Below, in pieces: positions 25,277-35,332 of a DNA stretch of 64,000 bases (the first letter of the stretch is position 1; every line of letters starts with the position of its first letter). Source of the DNA: Kiritimatiellia bacterium. GTDB taxonomy: Bacteria > Verrucomicrobiota > Kiritimatiellia > RFP12 > UBA1067. The stretch spans positions 17,659-81,658 of the forward strand of contig JAQUCE010000005.1 of NCBI GenBank assembly GCA_028686345.1, in the 5' to 3' direction. Under the pieces are notes generated by a model that worked only from the letters and a program-made list of their open reading frames with translations, did no database searches and was not told the DNA's origin. The translations under genes were made by a program, and so were the position numbers.

Positions 25277-25541
25277 GGTATCAAACATTGAGTCCGTCGG
25301 TTTCTGGTTGTTGCTGGATGGAGAAGAGCTTTTTCTTGATTATAAAAAGTTCCCCTGGTTTCTGGATGTTCCTGTAAAAAAAATAATAAATGTTAAAAGT
25401 GAGTCAGACCAGCATCTGTATTGGCCTGACCTTGATGTTGACTTAACGGTTGAGATGATCAAACACCCCGAGCGTTTTCCTCTGAAGGCAAAGCGCGCTG
25501 ATCAGGTGGCGGAGAGTGCCGCTGGATATGCTTCCAAGTAG
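25236..25541 (+). CDS. DUF2442 domain protein
   Basis: 101 residues, ATG at 25236 inside the end of the DUF4160 gene, after AAAGGAGCGTAAAG. The core GFWLLLDGEELFLDYKKFPWF and LYWPDLDVDLTVEMIKHPERF is typical of DUF2442, with the usual W-P-x-L-D-x-D-L motif. Partner of the DUF4160 protein. The pair sits just upstream of the ribosomal operon but is separated by a microrepeat and about 190 bp, so co-transcription is not implied. Confidence 0.85.
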   Translation: MKLKMHGESTSVAEVSNIESVGFWLLLDGEELFLDYKKFPWFLDVPVKKIINVKSESDQHLYWPDLDVDLTVEMIKHPERFPLKAKRADQVAESAAGYASK

Positions 25542-25585
25542 TAGGGTTCGGGCGTTGGTGTAGCTGGTGGAGTGATGGCGGGGTC

Positions 25586-25625
25586 GAGGTAATCGAATTA
25601 ATCGATTCCCTCGATTCTCTCGATA
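25586..25625. repeat. TCGATTACC-type microrepeat, copy 3
   Basis: GGTAATCGAATTAATCGATTCCCTCGATTCTCTCGATA, shortly after the DUF2442 stop. The units are more diverged than in the copy at 22125. Confidence 0.55.
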
Positions 25626-25671
25626 AAAAAAGAGCCACCTTGAAAAAAAACAAACTTTTTACAAAATGCAC

Positions 25672-25701
25672 TTGCGGTGCAACGCATGAGTGTGGTAAAT
25701 T
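25672..25701 (+). promoter_or_regulatory. Possible promoter of the str-S10-spc operon
   Basis: TTGCGG, an 18-bp spacer and TAAATT, 37 bp before the rpsL start. Plausible sigma70-type boxes by eye only. Confidence 0.35.
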
Positions 25702-25737
25702 AGCCGTCCATTTGTATCAAGTAGAAGGAAAATTTAG

Positions 25738-26121
25738 ATGCCGACGATTAATCAGTTAGTACGCCAGGGCAGACGTCCATTGCGTAAAAAGACCAAATCA
25801 CCTGCGTTGAAGGGTTGCCCTCAGCGTCGTGGTGTGTGTTTGGTGGTTAAGACCCAGACACCTAAGAAGCCGAACTCCGCTCTGCGTAAGGTCGCCCGTG
25901 TGCGTTTGACCACTGGCTATGAGGTCTCAGCGTATATTCCCGGAGAGGGACACAACCTTCAAGAGCATAGCGTAGTGCTGGTGCGTGGAGGGCGTGTAAA
26001 GGATTTGCCTGGTGTCCGCTATCACATTGTGCGTGGCAGCTTGGACACGCTGGGGGTGAATGGACGTCGCCGCAGCCGTTCTAAGTATGGTGTAAAGCGT
26101 CCCAAAGAGGTGGCGAAATAG
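25738..26121 (+). CDS. rpsL: 30S ribosomal protein S12
   Basis: 127 residues with AAGGAA before the ATG. Decoding-centre protein. The conserved loop [15 protein letters not shown] and [17 protein letters not shown] are intact. The Lys of KKPNSALRK, the position whose replacement gives streptomycin resistance, is the sensitive type. First gene of the long ribosomal operon; rpsG follows after 52 bp. Confidence 0.98.
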   Translation: MPTINQLVRQGRRPLRKKTKSPALKGCPQRRGVCLVVKTQTPKKPNSALRKVARVRLTTGYEVSAYIPGEGHNLQEHSVVLVRGGRVKDLPGVRYHIVRGSLDTLGVNGRRRSRSKYGVKRPKEVAK

Positions 26122-26173
26122 AGGGACGGAGATTGATCCGTTTTTGAAATTGTAAAAATTTATTGAGGCGAAC

Positions 26174-26644
26174 ATGGCTAGAAGGCGTAGAGCAGTAAAA
26201 AGGGTTGCACCCATTGATCCCCGGTTCAACAGCGAACTGGTGGCGCGCGTAATTCGTGCGCTGATGCGGAGCGGTAAAAAGACAACCGCCGAGCGTATTG
26301 TGTATGGCGCGATCGAAGAGATCCAACTCAAGACCGGCAAAGATCCGCTGGAGGTGATGGACCGTGCGATATCCAACATGAAGCCCAAGGTTGAGGTTAA
26401 ATCCCGTCGCGTAGGCGGCACAACCTATCCGGTACCGGTTGAGATTCGCCCAGGGCGTCAGATGTCGCTGGCACTGCGCTGGATGGCGCAGTACGCGGCT
26501 GGCCGCCGCGGCATGTCGATGCCCAAGGCGGTGGCGGCTGAGCTGATTGACGCATTTAACGATCAGGGCAATGTGATTAAGAAACGCGACGATGTGCATC
26601 GTATGGCGCAGGCGAACAAAGCCTTTGCGCACTATGCGTGGTAA
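26174..26644 (+). CDS. rpsG: 30S ribosomal protein S7
   Basis: 156 residues, standard length. Primary binder of the 16S rRNA 3' major domain and a head protein. Starts MARRRRAVKR; the family motif GRRVGGTTYPVPVEIRP-like stretch reads SRRVGGTTYPVPVEIRP. GAGGCGAAC precedes the ATG. Between rpsL and fusA as in most bacteria. Confidence 0.98.
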   Translation: MARRRRAVKRVAPIDPRFNSELVARVIRALMRSGKKTTAERIVYGAIEEIQLKTGKDPLEVMDRAISNMKPKVEVKSRRVGGTTYPVPVEIRPGRQMSLALRWMAQYAAGRRGMSMPKAVAAELIDAFNDQGNVIKKRDDVHRMAQANKAFAHYAW

Positions 26645-26718
26645 TGATTTTGGCGGCGTGTAGACCGCTGTGGACGGGGGCAGTTAGCTGCCCTCTTGAT
26701 CTTTGAAAAGTAAGGTAA

Positions 26719-28854
26719 ATGGTGAGCGTCTTGGAATGCAAGGCAAAGAAACGTAGTGCTGCGACGGCTGGTGATAAATCAGACGGCTGCAATGCTGTGC
26801 TTTCAGATGTTCGGAATATCGGGGTTGTGGCGCATATTGATGCAGGGAAGACAACCACCACCGAACGTATCTTGTATTACGCAGGGCGCACGCACCGTCT
26901 CGGAAATGTAGACGAAGGCAACACTGTTACCGACTGGATGATGCAGGAGCGCGAGCGCGGCATAACAATTGTCAGCGCCGCGATCACCTGCAACTGGCGT
27001 GATCATCAAATAAATTTAATTGACACGCCGGGTCATGTAGATTTCACCATCGAGGTGGAGCGCTCAATGCGCGTACTCGATGGTGCAGTGGGTGTGTTCT
27101 GTGCGGTTGGAGGTGTCCAGCCGCAGTCTGAGACGGTCTGGCGGCAAGCGGATCGTTATCATGTTCCGCGACTGGTATTCATCAACAAGATGGATCGCAT
27201 GGGCGCGGACTTCAAAGCCTGTGTTGCTGAGATTCGGAAAAAGCTGAAGGCCAATGCAATCACTCTGCAACTGCCGATTGGTGCGGCCGCGACCTTCACA
27301 GGTGTGATTGACTTGCTGGAGATGCGCGCTCTATCCTACGACGGTGACGGGCGGGCTGTGGCAGAGAGCGAGATTCCGGCTGAGATGCTGGATGAGGCAA
27401 GAGCTGCCCGCGCCCTGCTCTGCGAGCAGGCGGCTGAGGTTGACGACACAATTTTAGAGCAATACTTTGCAGATCCGAATTTGTCGGCTGAGCTGCTGCG
27501 AACCTCTATCCGCCGCAGTGTTGTGGCGAGCCGGATTGTTCCGGTGCTCTGCGGAACAGCTCTGCGCAACAAGGGCATCCAGCAACTGCTGGACGCGGTG
27601 GTTTGGTATTTACCATCACCGGCGGATCGCCCGACAGTTCACGCAACTGATTTAAAGTCTGAAGAGAAGATTATCCGTCACAACACCCCGGAGGCACCGC
27701 TGACAGCTCTGGTCTTTAAAATTGCCATGGATCCATTTGTGGGGCGGCTGTTTTTTGTGCGTATCTACGGCGGCAAGATCAGCAAGGGTCAGAACGTCTA
27801 CAACCCGAGAATTTTTAAGCGCGAGCGCGTGATGAAGATTGTGCGCTTATTTGCCGACGCGCAGAGCGAGGTGGATGTTTTAGAGGCAGGGCAGATTGGC
27901 GCGCTGGTTGGATTAAAAGAGGCTACAACAGGTGACACCCTTTGCGCGGAGCGCGAGCCGGTGTACCTGGAGCGCATTGTGGCGCCTGAGCCGGTGATGT
28001 TCATGGCGATTGAGCCGCGATCACGGGCGGATAAAGAGCGACTGGCAGAGTCGATGGGCTTATTGGCAGCCGAGGACCCCACCTGCCAAGTGAGAGTGGA
28101 TCCTGAGACAGGACAAACAATTTTGAGCGGCATGGGCGAGTTGCACCTGGAGATACTGGTGGACCGGCTGCGCCGTGAGTTTAAGTGTGAGGCCAACATT
28201 GGTCGACCAATGGTGTCATATTACGAGACCGTGCATGGCGAGGGCAGAGCGACTTATCTCTTTGACCGCGACTTGGGCGGAAGACGGCATTATGTGCAAT
28301 TGGAGATTGAGGTGATACCTCAGAAGCGAGGCGTGGGGCATGCGGTGGAAATCAGCGCGGCAGCCATGCGGAAGCTTCCCGATGTGAAAATGGCCGATTG
28401 CGTGAAGCAAGGATTGACGGACGGCATCCTGACCGGGGTTTTAGCGCGCTATCCAATGACGGATGTGCTGGCTCGGGTGGTGGATGTTGTAACCATGGAA
28501 GATGAGACGGCAACAGACGTAGCGTTCAGAACTGCGGCTGTCATGGGGTTCCGGGAGGCGGCTTTGGCTGCCGGAGCGGAACTCCTTGAGCCTATCATGT
28601 CCCTGGATATTGCGACTCCGGCTGAATCGGTGGGAGACATTATCGGGGATATAAACGGGCGCCGCGGTTCTGTGAGTGAGATGACAACGCGTGGAGACAT
28701 GCAGATTGTTAACGCTCGCGTTCCGTTGGCAGAGCTGTTTGGGTATTCCACTGTGATCCGGTCGCTCTCACGCGGCCGGGCCAGCTATTCAATGCAGACT
28801 GGTGAGTTTGCAGTGGTGCCACGAACTGTAAAAGAACAACTACTGAACAGGTAA
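26719..28854 (+). CDS. fusA: Elongation factor G
   Basis: 711 residues; the GTPase that drives translocation and ribosome recycling. G motifs: [19 protein letters not shown] (P-loop), [13 protein letters not shown] and NKMD. Domains II-V follow normally ([10 protein letters not shown]). The N-terminus is about 20 residues longer than in E. coli, reading [20 protein letters not shown] before [12 protein letters not shown]. The ATG at 26719 has AAGG in place, so the extension seems real. tuf, which usually follows, is absent; rpsJ comes next after 7 bp. Confidence 0.97.
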   Translation: MVSVLECKAKKRSAATAGDKSDGCNAVLSDVRNIGVVAHIDAGKTTTTERILYYAGRTHRLGNVDEGNTVTDWMMQERERGITIVSAAITCNWRDHQINLIDTPGHVDFTIEVERSMRVLDGAVGVFCAVGGVQPQSETVWRQADRYHVPRLVFINKMDRMGADFKACVAEIRKKLKANAITLQLPIGAAATFTGVIDLLEMRALSYDGDGRAVAESEIPAEMLDEARAARALLCEQAAEVDDTILEQYFADPNLSAELLRTSIRRSVVASRIVPVLCGTALRNKGIQQLLDAVVWYLPSPADRPTVHATDLKSEEKIIRHNTPEAPLTALVFKIAMDPFVGRLFFVRIYGGKISKGQNVYNPRIFKRERVMKIVRLFADAQSEVDVLEAGQIGALVGLKEATTGDTLCAEREPVYLERIVAPEPVMFMAIEPRSRADKERLAESMGLLAAEDPTCQVRVDPETGQTILSGMGELHLEILVDRLRREFKCEANIGRPMVSYYETVHGEGRATYLFDRDLGGRRHYVQLEIEVIPQKRGVGHAVEISAAAMRKLPDVKMADCVKQGLTDGILTGVLARYPMTDVLARVVDVVTMEDETATDVAFRTAAVMGFREAALAAGAELLEPIMSLDIATPAESVGDIIGDINGRRGSVSEMTTRGDMQIVNARVPLAELFGYSTVIRSLSRGRASYSMQTGEFAVVPRTVKEQLLNR

Positions 28855-28861
28855 CGTTAGA

Positions 28862-29170
28862 ATGCAAGGTCAGCGAATACGCATACGATTGCAAGCATAC
28901 GATCATAGAGTACTGGATCAGGCTGTAGGTGACATCATCGACACAGCCCGCGGAACAGGAGCACAGGTTGTCGGGCCAATTCCTCTACCAACGAGGATTG
29001 AGCGCTTCACAGTCAACCGCTCCCCACACGTAGACAAAAAGTCTATGGATCAGTTCGAGATGCGTACGCACAAGCGATTGCTCGATATAGTGGGCCCCAC
29101 AGCTAAAACTGTGGAAGAGCTCAAGAAACTGAATCTGCCGGCTGGCGTGGACATCACAATTAGAATTTAA
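28862..29170 (+). CDS. rpsJ: 30S ribosomal protein S10
   Basis: 102 residues. Starts [20 protein letters not shown] and carries the [20 protein letters not shown] loop of the family. Part of the 30S head. First gene of the S10 segment, 7 bp after fusA, so the str and S10 operons are joined here. Confidence 0.97.
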   Translation: MQGQRIRIRLQAYDHRVLDQAVGDIIDTARGTGAQVVGPIPLPTRIERFTVNRSPHVDKKSMDQFEMRTHKRLLDIVGPTAKTVEELKKLNLPAGVDITIRI

Positions 29171-29184
29171 GGACGGTGAACACG

Positions 29185-29811
29185 ATGGAAGGTTTGATTG
29201 GAAAAAAAATTGGAATGACTCAGATCTTTGATGATCAGGGTCATAGAATACCCGTGACTGTGATTGAGGTTGGTCCATGCCCTGTTGTCCAGGTGAAGAC
29301 CACCGCGACGGACGGCTACAACGCTGTTCAGCTCGGGTTTGAGGAGCAGAAGCCGCATCGTATGACAAAATCGATGTTGAAGCACTTTGAAAAGGCCTCT
29401 GTCAAACCGTGTCGAATCACTCGGGAGTTCCCTCTGGCCGAAGGCCAGGAGGCGACACTCGGTGAGGATGTGACGGTTAATATTTTTGAGGGCATCAAGT
29501 ACGTCGATGTTTCCGGCATCAGCAAGGGACGGGGTTTCTCGGGGCCATTCCGCCGCTGGGGATTCTCGGGCGGACATCAGACACATGGCGGCCACTCTAA
29601 GCGCCGTGTGGGTTCAATTGGTGCCTGCACGTTTCCGGGCGAGGTCCAGAAAGGCAAGAAGATGCCGGGCCACATGGGAGCAGTCAACCGCAAAGCGCGC
29701 AACCTGACGGTAGTGGAGGTTCGCGGCAAGGACAATCTGCTGCTGGTTCGCGGAAGCATTCCGGGACCGATAGGCGGCGTAGTCATTGTTAAAAAAGCCC
29801 TGAAGAAATAA
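29185..29811 (+). CDS. rplC: 50S ribosomal protein L3
   Basis: 208 residues from the ATG at 29185. A GTG at 29176 is in frame but too close to the AAGGA that sits well spaced from the ATG. MEGLIGKKIGMTQIFDDQG is the conserved start. KGRGFSGPFRRWGFSGG and KGKKMPGHMG form the long loop reaching the peptidyl transferase centre. Compared with the usual GVMKRHGF stretch the loop is altered. Confidence 0.96.
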   Translation: MEGLIGKKIGMTQIFDDQGHRIPVTVIEVGPCPVVQVKTTATDGYNAVQLGFEEQKPHRMTKSMLKHFEKASVKPCRITREFPLAEGQEATLGEDVTVNIFEGIKYVDVSGISKGRGFSGPFRRWGFSGGHQTHGGHSKRRVGSIGACTFPGEVQKGKKMPGHMGAVNRKARNLTVVEVRGKDNLLLVRGSIPGPIGGVVIVKKALKK

Positions 29812-29827
29812 GTGGGGTGGAGAAAAA

Positions 29828-30469
29828 ATGAGTACGATTAAATTATTTGATTCGGCTGGCGAGGCTGCCTCTGAGATCACATTCGCGGACGAGCGGCTGG
29901 TGCTTGACAAAGGCTCCCAGGCGGTGAAGGACACGGTTGTGGCTTGGCGGAACGCATTGCGTGCTGGAACGGCTTGCACCAAGAGCAAGGGTGAGGTTGC
30001 CGGAAGCAACAAGAAGCCGTGGCGTCAAAAGGGAACAGGGCGGGCCCGGGCGGGCTATCGTCAGAGTCCTATCTGGCGTGGCGGCGGTGTTGCGTTTGGT
30101 CCTAAACCACGTGATTTTTCGCAGAAGATCAACAAAAAGGTTGGCAAGCTGGCGTTTACACGGGCTTTGAGCGAGAAGATCAATAATGGTCAGGTGGTAT
30201 TGATAGAGCGTTTCGATTTGGCTGAGGCCAAGACCAAAGCGCTGAAAGCCATGCTGACTAAGATGGGTTTTGAGCGTTCGGTTTTGATTGTGGTCAATGC
30301 GTACGATGAAAAGTTGCTGTTGGCCGCGCGTAATCTGCCGAAGGTTGAGGTTGTCACTGCCGAGGAAGTTAGTGTTTACGCGCTGCTCCGATACCGCGAC
30401 ATTATCGCGACTAAGGCTGGCTTCCAGGCCATGACTGAGCGCATGAGCAGCACGGAGGTTTCGGTATGA
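29828..30469 (+). CDS. rplD: 50S ribosomal protein L4
   Basis: 213 residues. The exit-tunnel loop KPWRQKGTGRARAG and SPIWRGGGVAFGPKPRDF are canonical. GGGTGGAGAA precedes the ATG. The gene overlaps rplW by 4 bp. In E. coli L4 also represses the S10 operon; no comparable leader structure was identified here. Confidence 0.97.
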   Translation: MSTIKLFDSAGEAASEITFADERLVLDKGSQAVKDTVVAWRNALRAGTACTKSKGEVAGSNKKPWRQKGTGRARAGYRQSPIWRGGGVAFGPKPRDFSQKINKKVGKLAFTRALSEKINNGQVVLIERFDLAEAKTKALKAMLTKMGFERSVLIVVNAYDEKLLLAARNLPKVEVVTAEEVSVYALLRYRDIIATKAGFQAMTERMSSTEVSV

Positions 30470-30744
30470 AGCATGCGAATATCATTCACAGGGTTCAGAT
30501 AACAGAGAAGGGTACGCAGCTTGCGTACGACAACAAGTACATTCTCGAGGTTGCTCCCAAGGCAAACAAGATTGAGATCAAGCAGGCTGTTGAGAAGCAG
30601 TTTGGTGTGCATGTTCTTTCCGTTAACACCCAGAACTACAAGGGCGTGATGCGCACACTGCGTAACCGTCGCGTGGTGCGCGCCAAAAACTGGAAGCGTG
30701 CGATCGTGACAGTGAAAAGTGGCGAACGCATTGAGACTGTATAA
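30466..30744 (+). CDS. rplW: 50S ribosomal protein L23
   Basis: 92 residues, near the exit of the nascent chain tunnel, docking site for SRP and trigger factor. Core YILEVAPKANKIEIKQAVEKQF and VLSVNTQNYKGV is normal. ATGA overlap with rplD. Confidence 0.96.
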   Translation: MKHANIIHRVQITEKGTQLAYDNKYILEVAPKANKIEIKQAVEKQFGVHVLSVNTQNYKGVMRTLRNRRVVRAKNWKRAIVTVKSGERIETV

Positions 30745-30764
30745 CGTCGCCGGAGGAGAGAACC

Positions 30765-31589
30765 ATGGGTCTTAAGACATTTAAACCAAGAAGCGCGGGG
30801 CTGCGTCACAGAGTGGCGCAGACCTTTGAAGAGGTCACAGAGAAAAAACCTCTGCGCAGTTTGACGGTGGCGATGAAGAGCAGCGCTGGCCGTAACAACC
30901 AGGGACGCATCACAACGCGTCACCGCGGCGGCGGCGCCAAGCGCCGCTATCGGATTGTGGATTTCCGTCGCGACAAGATCGGTATTCCCGCTCGCGTTGA
31001 GGCGATTGCCTATGATCCCAACCGCACAGCCAACTTGGCGCTGCTGAAGTATGTTGACGGTGAAAAGCGTTACATTCTGGCACCGGCCGGGTTAAAGGTG
31101 AACGACGCGGTGATCTCCGGCCCTGAGGCTGAGCCGACGATTGGCAACACCATGCCGTTGGGCTTGATCCCGTTGGGCATGGCCGTGCATAACGTTGAGT
31201 TGGTTCCGGGAGAGGGCGGCAAGATGGCTCGCTCGGCTGGCAACAGCTGTCAATTGATGTCGCGTGACGGCAATCACGCGACGCTGCGTCTGCCTTCGGG
31301 AGAGATGCGGCTGGTGCACATCAAGTGCATGGCCACGATCGGAGCGATCAGCAATGCTGACTGGAACAAAGTTCAGTTCGGCAAAGCCGGGCGCAAGCGC
31401 TGGTTGGGCATCCGTCCGACAGTGCGCGGTGTGGCGATGAACCCGATTGACCATCCGATGGGTGGTGGCGAGGGTCGAACCTCTGGCGGCGGTCATCCTG
31501 TTTCACCCTGGGGCAAATTGTCAAAGGGCGGCAAAACACGCAACCGCAAGAAGAGCAGTGGCAAATTTATTCTGAAGGGGAGAAAATAA
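30765..31589 (+). CDS. rplB: 50S ribosomal protein L2
   Basis: 274 residues. GRNNQGRITTRHRGGG and the C-terminal NPIDHPMGGGEGRTSGGG motif are present, including the His of DHP considered important for peptidyl transfer. GGAGGAGAG precedes the ATG. Confidence 0.98.
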   Translation: MGLKTFKPRSAGLRHRVAQTFEEVTEKKPLRSLTVAMKSSAGRNNQGRITTRHRGGGAKRRYRIVDFRRDKIGIPARVEAIAYDPNRTANLALLKYVDGEKRYILAPAGLKVNDAVISGPEAEPTIGNTMPLGLIPLGMAVHNVELVPGEGGKMARSAGNSCQLMSRDGNHATLRLPSGEMRLVHIKCMATIGAISNADWNKVQFGKAGRKRWLGIRPTVRGVAMNPIDHPMGGGEGRTSGGGHPVSPWGKLSKGGKTRNRKKSSGKFILKGRK

Positions 31590-31592
31590 CGC

Positions 31593-31859
31593 ATGTCAAG
31601 GTCGATCAAAAAAGGCCCTTACGTTGAGAAGTGCCTGCTCGATAAAGTCGAGAAGATGAACGCGACCGGCAAAAGACAGCCGATCAAAACCTGGTCGCGC
31701 CGGTCGATGATACTGCCGGATTTTGTGGGACACACATTTGCCATTCACAATGGCAAACAACATGTGCCGATTTTTATAACTGAGAATATGGTTGGGCACC
31801 GTTTGGGCGAGTTTTCGCCGACGCGACTCTTCCGTACTCACGGCGGCGCTGGTAAGTAA
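31593..31859 (+). CDS. rpsS: 30S ribosomal protein S19
   Basis: 88 residues, starting [41 protein letters not shown] and [15 protein letters not shown] are family signatures. It starts 3 bp after the rplB stop. Confidence 0.97.
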   Translation: MSRSIKKGPYVEKCLLDKVEKMNATGKRQPIKTWSRRSMILPDFVGHTFAIHNGKQHVPIFITENMVGHRLGEFSPTRLFRTHGGAGK

Positions 31860-31872
31860 GGGAGTTTGAAGT

Positions 31873-32208
31873 ATGGAAGTGACTGCCACTACCCGTAATT
31901 GCAGAATGTCAGCGCAGAAAGGCCGCCCTCTGGCCCGCGAGGTTCAGGGGTTGCCTGTAGCTGATGCTCTCAAGATAATAGAGTTTAGTCCGCGTAAAGC
32001 GGCGACGTTTTTGAGCAAGACAATCAAATCCGCCGTGGCCAACGCGATAAACAACGAGAATCTCGATGTTGACACCCTCAAAGTTAAGCTGAGCGTGTTT
32101 GATGAAGGCGCTACCATGCGTCGCTTTTGGCCACGGGCTCGCGGCAGCGCGAGTCCGATTGCGAAACGCACCTGTCATTGCAAGGTGGTCCTGACCGACG
32201 GTCAGTAA
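31873..32208 (+). CDS. rplV: 50S ribosomal protein L22
   Basis: 111 residues. The tunnel loop reads EGATMRRFWPRARGSASPI and the family ending KRTCHCKVVLTD is close to the usual K-R-x-x-H-I. GGGAGTTTGAAGT precedes the ATG. Confidence 0.96.
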   Translation: MEVTATTRNCRMSAQKGRPLAREVQGLPVADALKIIEFSPRKAATFLSKTIKSAVANAINNENLDVDTLKVKLSVFDEGATMRRFWPRARGSASPIAKRTCHCKVVLTDGQ

Positions 32209-32247
32209 AAAGGCCGGCGGCTTTTTCAAGAATTAAGGAGCAAACAG

Positions 32248-32925
32248 TTGGGACAGAAAGTAAATCCGATAGGTTTTCGAGTTGCAGTGAACAAACAGTG
32301 GCGCAGCCGCTGGTTCGCCAACAAGAAACAGTTTGGCGAGTTGCTCGCCGAAGACTCGATGATTCGTGATGCGGTTAAAAAGCGTCTTGAGAGTGCAGCG
32401 ATCACCAAGATCCTGATCGAAAGATATGCGAATCGTGTGCGAGTAAATCTCTTCACAGCCCGCCCGGGTGTGGTTATTGGCCGCAAAGGGCAGGATGTTG
32501 AAAAGATCCGTCATGAACTGGCGCTCAAAACAGGCAAGGAGATTTATCTCGAGATCCACGAGGTGCGCGACCCGGATGCGGACGCTCAGCTGGTGGCCGA
32601 GAGTATCGCCCAGCAGGTCGAACGCCGTGTTGCAATTAAACGCGCCATAAAGCGGGCTGAGAAGGTTGCTATGGATATGGGCGTGGATGGAATCAAGATT
32701 CGTTGTGCCGGACGTATCAACAACGCGGAGATTGCCCGTGTGGAGTGGAGCAAAAAGGGCAAGGTCCCGCTGCATACTCTACGCGCGAATATCGATTATG
32801 GTTTTGCCGAGGCAATGACCACTGCGGGGTTGATCGGCATCAAGGTCTGGATCTGTAAGAAAGACGATTTCCAGCCGGTGAGAACCGGCGGACAGAGGAG
32901 GAGAAGAGATGCCTCTAATGCCTAA
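32248..32925 (+). CDS. rpsC: 30S ribosomal protein S3
   Basis: 225 residues with a TTG start at 32248, chosen because [16 protein letters not shown] begins exactly there, after TAAGGAGCAAACAG. KH domain with [14 protein letters not shown] and C-terminal ARTDYG-like [11 protein letters not shown]. It overlaps rplP by 17 bp; the SD for rplP (GAGGAGG) lies in its last codons. Confidence 0.96.
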   Translation: MGQKVNPIGFRVAVNKQWRSRWFANKKQFGELLAEDSMIRDAVKKRLESAAITKILIERYANRVRVNLFTARPGVVIGRKGQDVEKIRHELALKTGKEIYLEIHEVRDPDADAQLVAESIAQQVERRVAIKRAIKRAEKVAMDMGVDGIKIRCAGRINNAEIARVEWSKKGKVPLHTLRANIDYGFAEAMTTAGLIGIKVWICKKDDFQPVRTGGQRRRRDASNA

Positions 32926-33331
32926 GCGGGTTAAATTCCGCAAACAAAACAAGGGCAACCGCGCCGGGTTCGCGACATCTGGCGCAACCCTGGCCTATGG
33001 CGAGTATGGTTTAAAAGCCATGGGCCGCGGGTACCTTTCCAACACGCAGATTGAAGCCTGCCGTGTGGTGATCAACCGTCATATGAAACGTAAAGGCAAG
33101 CTGTGGATTCGGGTCTTCCCTGATAAGCCGGTCACGCGCAAGCCGATTGAGGTTCGTATGGGCGGCGGTAAAGGCAACCCGGAACTGTGGGTTGCGGTGA
33201 TTCTGCCAGGTAAGATCTTGTTCGAGGTCGACGGTGTTTCCGATACCATTGCACGCGAGTGTCTGAGGTTGGCTGACACCAAACTGGGGATCCGCACAGT
33301 GCTGGTGACACGTCATGGAAAAGGAGCCTGA
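32909..33331 (+). CDS. rplP: 50S ribosomal protein L16
   Basis: 140 residues. [17 protein letters not shown] and [14 protein letters not shown] are canonical. The start at 32909 is favoured by GAGGAGG 7 bp upstream; the internal ATG at 32918 would match other L16 proteins more closely. Near the A-site tRNA elbow on the 50S subunit. Confidence 0.96.
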   Translation: MPLMPKRVKFRKQNKGNRAGFATSGATLAYGEYGLKAMGRGYLSNTQIEACRVVINRHMKRKGKLWIRVFPDKPVTRKPIEVRMGGGKGNPELWVAVILPGKILFEVDGVSDTIARECLRLADTKLGIRTVLVTRHGKGA

Positions 33332-33336
33332 GCCCT

Positions 33337-33531
33337 ATGAAAGCAAGAGATCTTAAAGAAATGGGAGTTGTCGAACTGGAACAGAGAATCCAGGAGATGA
33401 CTCAGGAACTGACCGACTTACGCATCCGAAATAAATCCGGCGCGGGCGTTGAAAAGCCAGTTCGCATCCGTATGGTGCGCCGGGAAATTGCGCGCATGAA
33501 AACTGTAAAAGCTCAGCAGGAGGCTAAATAG
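33337..33531 (+). CDS. rpmC: 50S ribosomal protein L29
   Basis: 64 residues, two antiparallel helices typical of the family: KARDLKEMGVVELEQRIQEM and RIRMVRREIARMKTV. Lies 5 bp after rplP. Confidence 0.95.
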   Translation: MKARDLKEMGVVELEQRIQEMTQELTDLRIRNKSGAGVEKPVRIRMVRREIARMKTVKAQQEAK

Positions 33532-33532
33532 T

Positions 33533-33796
33533 ATGGCCGAAACAAGTCAGAGCCGCGGCGACCGTAAGATCCGTAAAGGCACGGTCGTGAGTAAGAGCGG
33601 CGATAAATCAGTTGTGGTTAAGAGTGAGCGGCGCGTGCGCCACCCTCTTTATGGCAAGGTGATTAAAAAGATTAAGAAGTATCATGCGCATGACGAGGCT
33701 AACACCGCGAGTGTCGGCGATCAAGTGACGATCGTCGAGACACGTCCGCTGAGTGCCACCAAGTGCTGGCGCATCGTCAAATTGGAGGAGAAGTAA
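33533..33796 (+). CDS. rpsQ: 30S ribosomal protein S17
   Basis: 87 residues. [16 protein letters not shown] and the motif [15 protein letters not shown] ending [10 protein letters not shown] are family signatures. The stop is one base before the rplN start. Confidence 0.96.
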   Translation: MAETSQSRGDRKIRKGTVVSKSGDKSVVVKSERRVRHPLYGKVIKKIKKYHAHDEANTASVGDQVTIVETRPLSATKCWRIVKLEEK

Positions 33797-33797
33797 G

Positions 33798-34163
33798 ATG
33801 ATTCAGGAACAAACAGAGCTGGTGGTGGCAGATAACACCGGTGCCAAACGGGCGATGTGCTTCCGCATCATAGGGCAGCGCAAGCAGTTTGCCTATGTGG
33901 GTGATAAAATCCGCATTGCAATCAAAGAGGCGGCTCCCACAGGTGTGATCAAGAAAGGCACAGTGCAAACAGCTATTATTGTGCGCACTGCTCACCCTCT
34001 CCGCCGTGATGATGGCTCCTTTGTGCGCTTTGATCAGAACGCCTGCGTGATTGTGGATGCCAAGATGAATCCGATTGGGTCACGTATTTTCGGGCCGGTC
34101 GCCCGCGAGCTGCGTGAAAAGAATTTCATGAAAATCGTCTCACTGGCGCCTGAAGTGGTTTGA
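33798..34163 (+). CDS. rplN: 50S ribosomal protein L14
   Basis: 121 residues from the ATG at 33798 (the frame opens earlier inside rpsQ). [31 protein letters not shown] and [13 protein letters not shown] are canonical. GGAGGAG precedes the ATG. Confidence 0.97.
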   Translation: MIQEQTELVVADNTGAKRAMCFRIIGQRKQFAYVGDKIRIAIKEAAPTGVIKKGTVQTAIIVRTAHPLRRDDGSFVRFDQNACVIVDAKMNPIGSRIFGPVARELREKNFMKIVSLAPEVV

Positions 34164-34247
34164 GCCGTGAACGACCGTGACGCTGATGATCCGCAATGGC
34201 TAAGGCAGCTGATTTGCGGGTCAAAACGGTTGCGAGTTAGGAACAAC

Positions 34248-34565
34248 ATGAGTATTGCGAGAATAAAAAAAGGCGACACGGTTTACTGTACCACAGGTGA
34301 GTCAGCCGGGTTGAAAGGTAAGGTCCTCAAAATCAACACAGAGAAAAATGTGGCGGTGGTTGAAGGCCTTAACATGGTGAAGAAGGCGATGCGCCCCTCC
34401 GAGGCCTACCCACAAGGTGGTTTCCTGGAACGCGAAGCGCCCATCCATCTGTCGAATCTGATGCCGTATGACGCGGACGTGAAAAAGGGTGTTCGCATCC
34501 GGCGCGTGCGCGAGGGCGACAAATGTGTGCGTAAATCACAAGCAACAGGTAAGTCTTTAGACTGA
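34248..34565 (+). CDS. rplX: 50S ribosomal protein L24
   Basis: 105 residues from the ATG at 34248; the open frame from 34167 adds 27 codons without homology. KOW motif: [20 protein letters not shown]. The family signature [16 protein letters not shown] is complete. The 84-bp gap to rplN is longer than its neighbours. Confidence 0.95.
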   Translation: MSIARIKKGDTVYCTTGESAGLKGKVLKINTEKNVAVVEGLNMVKKAMRPSEAYPQGGFLEREAPIHLSNLMPYDADVKKGVRIRRVREGDKCVRKSQATGKSLD

Positions 34566-34577
34566 TAAGGGAGCGAA

Positions 34578-35117
34578 ATGGCCAGACTTAAAGATAAGTA
34601 TCAAAAGGAATGGGCTCCCGCTTTGCAGAAGAAGCTTGAGCTTTCCAATAAGATGCTGACACCCAGGCTCGACAAGATTGTTGTCAATATGGGCTTTGGG
34701 ATTGTTGAAAAAGATGTGCAGAAAAAGATTGTTGAGAACCTTGGATTGCTGACAGGTCAGCACCCGGTGCTCTGCAAAGCACGTAAGAGCATCTCGAATT
34801 TTAAATTACGTGACGGTATGATTATTGGCGCCAAGGTAACCTTGCGCGGTGACCGCATGTATGAGTTTGCAGACCGGTTGATCAACAGCGCGTTGCCGCG
34901 TATCCGCGACTTTCGCGGTGTGCCCAAGCGCGGGTTCGATAAATTCGGCAACTACACAATGGGTTTGAAAGAGCATTCGATCTTCCCTGAGATCGTTGAC
35001 ACGGGTAATCACGCGGTGGATGTGGGTATGGATATCACATTTGTGACAACAGCTGCGAATAACACGCACGCTCGTGAACTGCTTGAAATTATGGGTATGC
35101 CTTTTGCAGGCAGATAA
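34578..35117 (+). CDS. rplE: 50S ribosomal protein L5
   Basis: 179 residues. LDKIVVNMGFG, GQHPVLCKARKSISNFKLR and RDFRGVPKRGFDKFGNYTMG are the usual blocks. Binds 5S rRNA and the P-site tRNA. TAAGGGAGCGAA precedes the ATG. Confidence 0.97.
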   Translation: MARLKDKYQKEWAPALQKKLELSNKMLTPRLDKIVVNMGFGIVEKDVQKKIVENLGLLTGQHPVLCKARKSISNFKLRDGMIIGAKVTLRGDRMYEFADRLINSALPRIRDFRGVPKRGFDKFGNYTMGLKEHSIFPEIVDTGNHAVDVGMDITFVTTAANNTHARELLEIMGMPFAGR

Positions 35118-35132
35118 AGGAGATTTTCCAAG

Positions 35133-35318
35133 ATGGCTAAAAGTTGTTTGATTGCAAAAGCCAAACGTACGCCGAAGTTTTCTTCGCGCAAGAACTATAG
35201 GTGTTCACGCTGCGGGCGTCCGCGTGCGTATATTCGTAAATTTCAGCTTTGTCGTATCTGTTTTCGCGAGCAGGCATTGGCCGGAATGATCCCTGGTATA
35301 ACCAAAGCGAGCTGGTAA
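35133..35318 (+). CDS. rpsZ: 30S ribosomal protein S14, zinc (type Z) form
   Basis: 61 residues, the short form with a zinc ribbon: CSRC then LCRICF, followed by the conserved [11 protein letters not shown] end. The start reads [32 protein letters not shown] precedes the ATG. The presence of the Cys4 form means no zinc-independent paralogue is implied here. Confidence 0.97.
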   Translation: MAKSCLIAKAKRTPKFSSRKNYRCSRCGRPRAYIRKFQLCRICFREQALAGMIPGITKASW

Positions 35319-35332
35319 GGAGGATACTAAAA

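Noticed and set aside
34167..34247. 27-codon N-terminal extension of L24
   Set aside because: The L24 family starts at the ATG at 34248, with AGG properly spaced; the extra codons have no homology.
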